A stretch of 64,000 nucleotides of DNA from Leucobacter triazinivorans (GTDB taxonomy: Bacteria > Actinomycetota > Actinomycetes > Actinomycetales > Microbacteriaceae). The notes below the pieces were generated by a model. That model saw only the letters and a list, made by a program, of their open reading frames with translations. It did not search any database and had not been told where the DNA came from. Positions 57,642 to 64,000 of this stretch are shown piece after piece. The stretch spans positions 2,604,001-2,668,000 of the forward strand of contig NZ_CP035806.1 in the NCBI RefSeq assembly GCF_004208635.1, given 5' to 3'. The translations under genes and the position numbers were made by a program. Position 1 is the stretch's first letter. Every line of letters starts with the position of its first letter.

Positions 57642-59105
57642 ATGCTCGTGACTGAAACCGTCATCGTCGTCGGAGCCGGCAGCGCCGGGTGCGTGGCCGC
57701 AGCCCGCCTCACGGAGGATCCCGACCGCACCGTCATCCTTCTGGAAGCCGGCGGAGACCGCGGCCACGACCCCGAGCTGCAGTCGCTGAACTGGATGGAT
57801 GCGCTTGCGCACCGCGACGTCTTCTATCCGGATCTCTTCGCGACGAAGGTGCAGGGCGGCGAGTCCCGGCTCTATCAGCGGGGTCGCGGGGTCGGCGGAT
57901 CGGCGTCGACCAATGCGATGCTCGCGCTGCCCGGCCTGCCGCAGGACTACGACGATTACGCGGAGCGCTACGGGCTGACGGAGTGGTCGTGGGCGCACGT
58001 GGAGCCCTGGTTCGCCAAGCTCAAGCCGATGCTCGTCCGTTCGACCGATGCGGAGCTGACCCCGGTCGACCGCGCACTGCTGCGCTCCGGCGGGGCCCTC
58101 GGGTTGCGCGACGACGTCGACGCCTACACGGCCGAGGACGGGAGCGCGCGGCTCTACCGCACGGCCGATCGGACGGGGCGGCGCTCATCGCTCGAGCTGT
58201 GGCTCGATCCGGCGCGGGATCGCGACAACCTGGTCGTCCGCCCGGACAGCCAGGTCGACCGACTGCTGCTCGACGGCGACCGGGTACGGGGCGTGCGGCT
58301 CGCCGACGGCGAGGAGGTGCACGGGGATCGCGTGATCCTCTGCGCCGGCGTGTTCGAGAGCCCCTGCATCCTCATGCGCAGCGGCCTGGATCGAGCGGGG
58401 CTCGGACAGGGCCTGCAGGATCACCCCGCGGCGTCCGTCTACGTCTCGCTGAAGCCGGAGTACCGCGAGACGAATCGGAGCGTGCCCTGCATCGGCTCGG
58501 TCATGCGTCTGTCGTCGTCGGTCGGCACCGGCGACCTCCACCTCCTGCCGCTCCACGGCGAGCTCATCTCGAGTGACCCGCCCGCGCACGGGCTCCTCAT
58601 GGCCGCGGTCATGCGCACGCGCTCGCAGGGCTCGCTGCGGCTGAACCCCGAGCGCCCCCTCGCGCCCCCGATCGTCGATGAGGCGATGCTGACCCACCCG
58701 GACGACCGGCGGGCGATGCGGGAGGCGATCGCGGCCGTGGCTGCAGTGCTGGACGGCGAGGCCTTCTCCGAGATCGTCGAACAAGTCTTCATCGATGAGC
58801 GAGGCACCCCGATCGAGGTGCTGCAGGACGATGAGGCCTTCGACCGTTGGCTTTCGGCCTACGTGGGCGACTACTTCCACGCGGTGGGCACCGCGCGCAT
58901 GGGGCGCGCCGACGATCCCGCCGCGGTGGTCGATCAGCTCGGCAACGTGCACGGTCTCGAGGGGGCGGCGGTCTGGGACGCGTCGATCCTGCCCGAAGTG
59001 CCGAGCGCCAACACCCATCTCCCCGTCGTGATGCTCGCCGAGCGTCTGAGCGCGGCCTATCGCAGCGGTTCGCTCGACTCGAGCGTCGCGGACGACGACC
59101 AATGA
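57642..59105 (+). CDS. MftG-like GMC-family flavin oxidoreductase
   Basis: 487 residues. VIVVGAGSAGCVAAARLTED is the FAD motif, RGRGVGGSASTNAMLALPG the GMC signature, DYFHAVGTARMG holds the active-site His, and SILPEVPSANTHLPVVMLAE the C-terminal Asn/His motif. The last two resemble MftG, which links mycofactocinol reoxidation to respiration. AAGGAG fits the GTG at 57648 (9 nt) better than the ATG at 57642 (3 nt). Lies 28 nt after the MftD-like gene. Choline- or alcohol-oxidase-type activity is the alternative. Confidence 0.85.
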   Translation: MLVTETVIVVGAGSAGCVAAARLTEDPDRTVILLEAGGDRGHDPELQSLNWMDALAHRDVFYPDLFATKVQGGESRLYQRGRGVGGSASTNAMLALPGLPQDYDDYAERYGLTEWSWAHVEPWFAKLKPMLVRSTDAELTPVDRALLRSGGALGLRDDVDAYTAEDGSARLYRTADRTGRRSSLELWLDPARDRDNLVVRPDSQVDRLLLDGDRVRGVRLADGEEVHGDRVILCAGVFESPCILMRSGLDRAGLGQGLQDHPAASVYVSLKPEYRETNRSVPCIGSVMRLSSSVGTGDLHLLPLHGELISSDPPAHGLLMAAVMRTRSQGSLRLNPERPLAPPIVDEAMLTHPDDRRAMREAIAAVAAVLDGEAFSEIVEQVFIDERGTPIEVLQDDEAFDRWLSAYVGDYFHAVGTARMGRADDPAAVVDQLGNVHGLEGAAVWDASILPEVPSANTHLPVVMLAERLSAAYRSGSLDSSVADDDQ

Positions 59106-59116
59106 AAGGAACTTCG

Positions 59117-60418
59117 ATGTCGAATGCAACACCCTCCGCCCGCCAGTGGGAGCACGCCAGGCGAGTCATCCCGCGCGGGGCGTCGTCCGGGCACCGGCTC
59201 GGGTGGACCCAGGTCTTCGTGCGGTCGCAGGGCGCCTATCTCTGGGACCAGGAAGGCAACCGCTACCTCGACTTCCTGAACGCCTGGGGGCCGATCGTGC
59301 TCGGGCACTCCGACGCTCGCGTCAACGAGGCCGTGCTCGCCGCCGCGAACACCTGCGATCTCACGGGCGTCGGCCCGCAGCTCGGCGAGATCGAGCTCGC
59401 CGAAAAGGTGTGCGAGCTCATGCCCTCGGCGGAGAAGGTGGTCTTCTGCACCTCGGGCACCGACGCCACGATGCACGCGGCGCACATCGCCCGCGCCGCC
59501 ACCGGTCGCGTGAAGGTGCTCAAGTTCCACGGCAGCTACCACGGCTGGAGCGATCACGTGGCCGTCGGCGGGGCGCGCGCAGATCTCACGCGAGAGGCTC
59601 CGCTCGACACGGTCAACAGTGCGGGGCTCCACCCGGGGGTCACGGGCGACGTGGTGGTGGTCGAGTGGAACGACGCGGCCGGGCTGCGCGCCGCGTTCGA
59701 GCGCCACGGCGCCGAGCTCGCCGCGGCGTTCGCCGAGGGCTACGTGCACAGCTTCGGCTGCGTGGCGCCCGAGCCGGGCTTCCTCGAACTGCTGCGCGAG
59801 CTCTGCACCCGGCACGGCGTGCTGTTCGTGCTCGACGAGGTGAAGACGGGGTTCCGCGCCGCGCTCGGAGGCATCCAGTCGGTCAACGGAGTGGTTCCCG
59901 ATCTCACCGCCTTCGGGAAGGCGATCGCCAACGGCTACTCGCTCGCCGGTCTCGCGGGCCGCGACGAGTTCATGGGGCACCTCGGCGCCTACACCCACGG
60001 CGAGGCGACGATCGACGGCACGTACAACGCCAACCCCTACGCGATCGCCGCGGCGAACGCGACGCTCGGGATCATGGAGCGGGAGGACACGATCTCGCGT
60101 CTCTACGCGCTGGGTGAGCGGCTGCGGACGGGATACGCGAACGCGATCGCCGAGACCGGGGTCGAGGCCGTGGTGACCGGAATCGGCTCGGAGTGGGCGG
60201 TCTACTTCCGCGGGGAGGCGCCGCGCAACTTCCGGGACACGATGGATGTGGACACGGACCGCTACGCCGCGTATCAGGCGTCCCTGTTGGCGCAGGGGGT
60301 GCTCGAGACGACGTCGGCCACGGGGGATCGGCGACTCAACGCCTCGACGACCGAGGAGGACATCGACCGAGCCGTCGAGGCGGCCCGCACCGCGTTCGCG
60401 GCGGCAGCGGCGGTCTGA
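59117..60418 (+). CDS. Class III aminotransferase, glutamate-1-semialdehyde aminomutase-like
   Basis: PLP enzyme moving an amino group to or from an aldehyde or ketone, 433 residues. VFCTSGTDATMHAAHIARA, FHGSYHGWSDH, FVLDEVKTGFR (PLP Asp) and LTAFGKAIANGYSLAGLAG (PLP Lys) are diagnostic. ATG at 59117 follows GAAAGGA by 5 nt, 11 nt after the GMC stop; third gene of the operon. Not likely to be hemL itself, which is normally with heme genes. It could act on an aldehyde made by the GMC enzyme. Confidence 0.87.
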   Translation: MSNATPSARQWEHARRVIPRGASSGHRLGWTQVFVRSQGAYLWDQEGNRYLDFLNAWGPIVLGHSDARVNEAVLAAANTCDLTGVGPQLGEIELAEKVCELMPSAEKVVFCTSGTDATMHAAHIARAATGRVKVLKFHGSYHGWSDHVAVGGARADLTREAPLDTVNSAGLHPGVTGDVVVVEWNDAAGLRAAFERHGAELAAAFAEGYVHSFGCVAPEPGFLELLRELCTRHGVLFVLDEVKTGFRAALGGIQSVNGVVPDLTAFGKAIANGYSLAGLAGRDEFMGHLGAYTHGEATIDGTYNANPYAIAAANATLGIMEREDTISRLYALGERLRTGYANAIAETGVEAVVTGIGSEWAVYFRGEAPRNFRDTMDVDTDRYAAYQASLLAQGVLETTSATGDRRLNASTTEEDIDRAVEAARTAFAAAAAV

Positions 60419-60561
60419 GCGGGCCGCTTCCGAAGAGACGTCCGGATTCCGGTGCGCCGCACGGCGCACCGGGTGATCCGGCGTGCCCGAAGCGCCCTGC
60501 GGGCGGCTCGGGCGCACTGAACAGGTTCTATTCAACGAGGTATAGAAAGGCAGTGAGCACT

Positions 60562-61818
60562 ATGAACGGGAATATGAGAGGACTGCGCGGGGTCGCAGCG
60601 GCGGGTGCCGCGCTCCTGCTCGTCGCGACGGCCGGATGCTCGTCGTCCGGGAGCGGCGGCGGAGAGGGCGACGCGGGCGGCGAGGAGATCACGATCGGGT
60701 TCGCGCTCTCGCAGAGCGGCAACATGGCCGGCTTCGATGCCGAACCCGGGGCCGCGGCACAGCTGGCGGTGGAGCAGATCAACGCCGACGGCGGGATCGA
60801 AGGGAAGCAGATCCGGGTGATCCAGAAGGATGTCGCGTCGGATCCCGAGACCGTCGGCGTGGTCGCGCAGGAGTTCCTGCAGGAGGGGGTCGACCTCATC
60901 GTCACCCCCTGCGACTTCGATCTGAGCTCCCCGGCGCTCATCGCGGCCCAGTCGGCCGAGGTGCCCGCGATCTCCATCTGCGCGGGCGACCCCAAGACCG
61001 CCGACCTCACCACGATCGGCGATTTCAGCTTCACGGCCAACGCGGGATCCGACGTCGAGGGCTCGACGGGGGCCTCGTGGGCGTTCGACCAGGGCTGGGA
61101 GAACGCCTACCTGCTGCAGGACGAGAGCATCGAGTACACGAAGTCGGCGGGCGCCTACTTCGCGGGCGCCTTCGAGGCGCTCGGGGGCACGATCGTCGGC
61201 ACCGACAGCTTCCCCGGAGGCGACAACATCGACGTGAGCGCGCAGATCTCGAGCATCAAGGCGCTGCCGGAGGAGCCCGATTTCATCTACGTGGCCAGCT
61301 GGAACCCGGCGGGCGCGACGGCGATGAAGCAGATCCGCGAGGCCGGCATCGACGTGCCGCTCGTCGGCCCCAACGCGCTCGACGGGCAGACGCTGCTCGA
61401 CATCCTCGGCGGCGCCAGCGACGTCTACTACACGGCTTTCGCGTGCTACGAGTACTGCTCCGGCGCGGCGACGCAGGAGGATCTCGACGCCTTCGTGGCC
61501 GACTTCACCGAGAGCAGCGGATCCGGGCCGTCGAGCTCGTACGCGCTGCTCGGCTACAACATGATGCTGGCGATCCAGAACGCGCTGACCGGCGCGGATA
61601 CGGAGTCGGGTGCGAGCCTGCGCGACGCGCTGCAGTCGGCGGGCCCCGTGGACACGCCGATCGGCGAGATGACCTACTTCTCGGACACGTGCCACAAGAT
61701 CATCGACTTCCCGATGTCGATCGTGAACGTGACCGACGGATCCGCGAGCTTCGTCGAGCAGCACACCGCTGCGATCGTGCCGGATCTGGGCGACGGCAAC
61801 CCCTGCTCCGCGTCCTGA
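60562..61818 (+). CDS. ABC transporter substrate-binding lipoprotein, branched-chain amino acid type
   Basis: 418 residues. Signal peptide with lipobox VATAGC, then a Gly/Ser linker and a Peripla_BP_6 domain: ITIGFALSQSGNMAGFD, AAQLAVEQINADGGIEGKQI and EVPAISICAGDPKT. Binds an amino-acid- or amide-like ligand outside the membrane. ATG at 60562 chosen (GAAAGG 11 nt upstream); an in-frame GTG at 60553 is too close to it. A short inverted pair TTCTAT/ATAGAA (60527-60548) overlaps the ribosome-site region. The ABC ATPase at 63337 is the probable partner. Confidence 0.9.
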   Translation: MNGNMRGLRGVAAAGAALLLVATAGCSSSGSGGGEGDAGGEEITIGFALSQSGNMAGFDAEPGAAAQLAVEQINADGGIEGKQIRVIQKDVASDPETVGVVAQEFLQEGVDLIVTPCDFDLSSPALIAAQSAEVPAISICAGDPKTADLTTIGDFSFTANAGSDVEGSTGASWAFDQGWENAYLLQDESIEYTKSAGAYFAGAFEALGGTIVGTDSFPGGDNIDVSAQISSIKALPEEPDFIYVASWNPAGATAMKQIREAGIDVPLVGPNALDGQTLLDILGGASDVYYTAFACYEYCSGAATQEDLDAFVADFTESSGSGPSSSYALLGYNMMLAIQNALTGADTESGASLRDALQSAGPVDTPIGEMTYFSDTCHKIIDFPMSIVNVTDGSASFVEQHTAAIVPDLGDGNPCSAS

Positions 61819-61826
61819 CGGCGGGC

Positions 61827-61864
61827 GGTGCGGGTCCCGGGGAGCGTTCCCCGGGACCCGCACC
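61827..61864. terminator. Very stable terminator hairpin
   Basis: 17-bp perfect stem GGTGCGGGTCCCGGGGA / TCCCCGGGACCCGCACC, loop GCGT, then CGTTTCCC. Serves the substrate-binding protein gene and possibly the convergent amidohydrolase. Confidence 0.85.
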
Positions 61865-61870
61865 CGTTTC

Positions 61871-61938
61871 CCGGCGCAGCCCGGGGCCGCCCCTCCGGCG
61901 CAGCCCGGGGCCGCCCCTCCGGCGCAGCCCGGGGCCGC
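61871..61938. repeat. 24-nt tandem repeat
   Basis: Units starting CCGGCGCAGCCCGGGG at 61871, 61895 and 61919, about 2.8 copies, up to the amidohydrolase stop codon. Confidence 0.75.
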
Positions 61939-63069
61939 TTACCGGGCGTAGACCCGGCGCGCGTTCCCCTCGCACACCAGCCGCGCCACGCGAATCGCCT
62001 CCTGCGCGCTCCACTCGTCTGCGTCGACGAACTCCTGCAGCGCGATCGCGAGCCCTCGGCGCCAGAGCCGCGCGCCGAGGAGGTGCAGCTCGGGCACGCC
62101 CCACGCGTCGCTCGAGTAGAGCAGCTTGCCGAACGGCGCGAGTTCCAGGCCCTCCCTGATGATGGCGCTGGAGGCCGCGCCGGAGTAGTTGATGCCGAGG
62201 CCGAGGTCGAAGTAGACGCGGGGGAACACCTGGGCCAGGTACCCGGCTTCGCGATGGTAGGGGTAGCAGTGCAGCAGCATGATCGGCGACGCGGAATCCG
62301 GCAGGAGCCGCAGCCAGGGCATGAGCAGCGCCGGATTGCAGCGCCAGAGGTCGAGATCGGCGTCGCCGTAGCCGACGTGGAGCTGCACCGGCAGGCCGGT
62401 GTCGACGCCGCACCAGAGGAGGAAGCGCAGCACCGTGGGATCGTCGATGCGCTCCCGGCCGCCGGGCCCGAGCGCGTCCACCGCGGCGACTGTCTCGGCG
62501 TCGCTCGGGCGCTGCGGTGCGAAGTCGAAGCCGAAGCGGTAGGCGATGATGCTCTTGAACCCCGCGGCCGAGCCGCGCACCGCGTCCAGTGCGCGCCGGA
62601 ACGCGTCCGGGAAGTGCTCGGCCGCGATCCCCGAGCGCAGCAGCTCCTCGGCGGTCGATTCGAGGCGGACGATCTCGTGCACCTCGTGGTCGGCCAGCTC
62701 GGCGAACTCGGCGTTCGTTGCGAGCTCGGTCTCGCCGCCGACCGTGCCCGTGTCGATCAGCGAGGCCGAGACCCCGCTCGCGCGCAGCAGGCGGCGCGCG
62801 ACTTCCCGGTGCCCGAGGAGACCGCGCTGCTCGAGATAGCGCCCCGGCTCCGCGTGCCGGGGCAGGTCGAGCAGGGGCGCGCAGTGCCGGCGCAGTGCGA
62901 AGCCGACCTGCGAGTCGAGATGGCTCGTGCCGGCGGGCGCCGGCAGCGAGGACTCGGTGAGCAGCAGCTCGAACTCCGCGTCGGAGGGATCCCGCTGCAG
63001 CACGCTGTGCACATGGTGATCGACGAGGGGGAGCCGCTCGATGCGGTCTCGGAGCGTGGGAGGGGTCAC
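61939..63069 (-). CDS. Amidohydrolase 2 family protein, FluG N-terminal-like
   Basis: Metal-dependent hydrolase or decarboxylase, 376 residues. LVDHHVHSVL (metal pair), GFKSIIAYRFGFDFAP, VQLHVGYGDADLDLWRCNP, PIMLLHCYPYHREAGYLAQVFPRVYFDL across neighbouring strands and LLYSSDAWGVPELH match the amidohydrolase domain fused to glutamine synthetase in FluG proteins. Some relatives hydrolyse gamma-glutamyl amides of amines. GTG at 63069 preceded by GGAGAGA. Convergent with the binding-protein gene and divergent from the ABC ATPase across the AT-rich island B. Confidence 0.82.
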   Translation of the reverse strand: MTPPTLRDRIERLPLVDHHVHSVLQRDPSDAEFELLLTESSLPAPAGTSHLDSQVGFALRRHCAPLLDLPRHAEPGRYLEQRGLLGHREVARRLLRASGVSASLIDTGTVGGETELATNAEFAELADHEVHEIVRLESTAEELLRSGIAAEHFPDAFRRALDAVRGSAAGFKSIIAYRFGFDFAPQRPSDAETVAAVDALGPGGRERIDDPTVLRFLLWCGVDTGLPVQLHVGYGDADLDLWRCNPALLMPWLRLLPDSASPIMLLHCYPYHREAGYLAQVFPRVYFDLGLGINYSGAASSAIIREGLELAPFGKLLYSSDAWGVPELHLLGARLWRRGLAIALQEFVDADEWSAQEAIRVARLVCEGNARRVYAR

Positions 63070-63137
63070 GGATCTCTCCAATCGGCGGGACGCGTCCGCG
63101 TTCGAACAAAGTGATAGAAAAATTGATGTTGTGTTGT

Positions 63138-63215
63138 AAATGTAACGTACGATACTCTTTTCGCAGGATGTACTTCTTGTTACATTTGCTTCATGTATTC
63201 AAGAGCATGTTACCT
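63138..63215. promoter_or_regulatory. AT-rich island with GTTACATTT motif, copy B
   Basis: AAATGTAAC (63138-63146) and GTTACATTT (63179-63187) are exact 9-bp inverted repeats 41 nt apart, close to four helical turns. The segment 63179-63215 resembles island A at 56244. Lies between the divergent amidohydrolase and ABC ATPase genes in otherwise GC-rich DNA. Confidence 0.55.
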
Positions 63216-63274
63216 CTGCTAGGTGATAGCTCGAGGATCGGAACGGCCCGATCCGGCAATGGAATGGAGACCGC

Positions 63275-63340
63275 ATGATGATGTGTGGGACACCCGGGCG
63301 ACTCTGCCCGCATCGCCCGAATCGGGGTGACGACCGATGA
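63275..63340 (+). CDS. Possible 21-aa leader peptide before the ABC ATPase
   Basis: Begins with three consecutive ATG codons (63275, 63278, 63281) 4-10 nt after GGAGA, and its TGA overlaps the ATG of the ATPase gene (ATGA). Sequence MMMCGTPGRLCPHRPNRGDD plus Arg. Likely a translational coupler rather than a functional peptide; could also be chance. Confidence 0.35.
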   Translation: MMMCGTPGRLCPHRPNRGDDR

Positions 63341-64000
63341 CCGATCAGGCGCTCGTGCTGGAGCACGGGGGAATGCACTTCGACGGCGTGAGAGCGGTCG
63401 ACGATGTCAGTCTGCGCCTCGAGCCCGGTGAGGTGCTGGGATTGATCGGGCCGAACGGCTCCGGCAAGACGACGACGCTGAACATGCTGAGCGGCGCTCT
63501 GCGCCCGTCGGCGGGCCGCATCCTGCTCGACGGCGCGGACGTCACGCGGAAGTCGCTGCGGCATCGGGCTCGCGCCGGTCTCGTCCGCACCTTCCAGAGC
63601 GTCAAGGTATTCGGTCGGCTGACCGTCGAGGAGAACATCGAGGCCGCCGCGCTCGGAGCCGGAATGCGGCGCCGCGAAGCGCGCCGGGTGGCCGTCGAGA
63701 CGATCGAGGAGCTGGGGCTCGGCGCCCTCGCGGAGCTGCGCGCCGACGCGGTGCCCGCCGGCCAGGTGCGCAGCGTCGGCATTGCGCGCGCCATCGCGCT
63801 GCGCCCCCGCTACCTCCTGCTCGACGAGCCGGCCGCGGGGCAGAACGAGGCGGAGGCGCTCGAGCTCATCCGCATCATCGCCTCCTTCGCCCGCGAGCGC
63901 GGCCTCGGCGTGCTCCTCGTCGAGCACGACATGACCGTGGTCATGGGCACCTGCGATCGTCTGCACGTGCTCGACAGCGGGCGCACCGTCGTCTCCGGTG
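63337..64000 (+). CDS. ABC transporter ATP-binding protein, LivG-like (cut by window end)
   Basis: First 221 residues of a branched-chain-amino-acid-type importer ATPase. Walker A LIGPNGSGKTTTLNML (about 35), Q-loop LVRTFQSVKVFGRLTVEEN, signature VPAGQVRSVGIARAIA and Walker B YLLLDEPAAGQNEAEA, then the H-loop LLVEHDMTVVM. ATG at 63337. Probably heads a transport operon continuing right of the window with permeases and a LivF-like ATPase, and works with the binding protein at 60562. Confidence 0.88.
   Translation, partial: MTDQALVLEHGGMHFDGVRAVDDVSLRLEPGEVLGLIGPNGSGKTTTLNMLSGALRPSAGRILLDGADVTRKSLRHRARAGLVRTFQSVKVFGRLTVEENIEAAALGAGMRRREARRVAVETIEELGLGALAELRADAVPAGQVRSVGIARAIALRPRYLLLDEPAAGQNEAEALELIRIIASFARERGLGVLLVEHDMTVVMGTCDRLHVLDSGRTVVSG

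Noticed and set aside
56429..60418. A complete mycofactocin biosynthesis locus
   Set aside because: No precursor peptide, MftB chaperone, radical-SAM MftC, MftE peptidase or MftF transferase is present within the window.

Overview
The window is 64 kb of high-GC DNA from an actinomycete, most likely Microbacteriaceae and close to Leucobacter. Supports: mycothiol-dependent enzymes (mycothiol conjugate amidase, mycoredoxin), actinobacterial PFK and PolA-like genes, galactofuran genes, many GTG/TTG starts, and at least ten genes whose -10 box sits 6-8 nt before the start codon (leaderless mRNAs). The genus is inferred from overall resemblance, not from a marker gene.

Layout. 0-15.3 kb is a surface-polysaccharide locus: GT4 glycosyltransferase, WecC/UDP-sugar dehydrogenase, a large secreted protein with cell-wall-binding repeats, GlfT1-like transferase, LicD-methyltransferase fusion, UDP-galactopyranose mutase (glf), GlfT2-like transferase, O-antigen-ligase-like membrane protein and manA. 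15.5-27.5 kb is housekeeping: membrane protein + ribF, SNF2 helicase, pfkA, mycoredoxin, a Pit phosphate transporter behind two PHO-box-like repeats, aldehyde dehydrogenase, AI-2E-family transporter, ilvA, TetR regulator. 27.7-31.1 kb is an amidohydrolase + APC permease pair behind a strong palindromic operator. 31.1-38 kb: greA, DUF4307, mca, recQ, hemolysin III, isoprenyl transferase. 38-44.5 kb: SDR, SAH/MTA-deaminase-like enzyme, nucleoside phosphorylase, DUF1905, luxS, nucleosidase, DUF808, i.e. several genes able to recycle S-adenosylhomocysteine. 44.6-54.5 kb: PolA-like polymerase, frameshifted SDR, tRNA-Ser(CGA), luciferase-like monooxygenase, radA, mqo, APC permease, HAD phosphatase.

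54.7-64 kb is the most unusual part: a PLP decarboxylase-fold enzyme divergent from an operon of an MftD-like FMN enzyme, an MftG-like GMC oxidoreductase and a class-III aminotransferase, followed by a branched-chain-type substrate-binding lipoprotein, a FluG-type amidohydrolase and an ABC ATPase cut by the window end. Two AT-rich intergenic islands sharing a GTTACATT motif bracket this cluster, suggesting one regulon for uptake and oxidation/transamination of an unknown amine-, amino-acid- or alcohol-like compound. MftD and MftG normally serve mycofactocin; none of the mycofactocin peptide/radical-SAM genes is visible here.

The chromosome also carries several small palindromic repeat families and short-period tandem repeats. 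Two have entered conserved genes: a 27-nt repeat expanded six-fold inside the RadA ATPase core, and a palindromic repeat lies in frame next to the RecQ zinc-binding cysteines.
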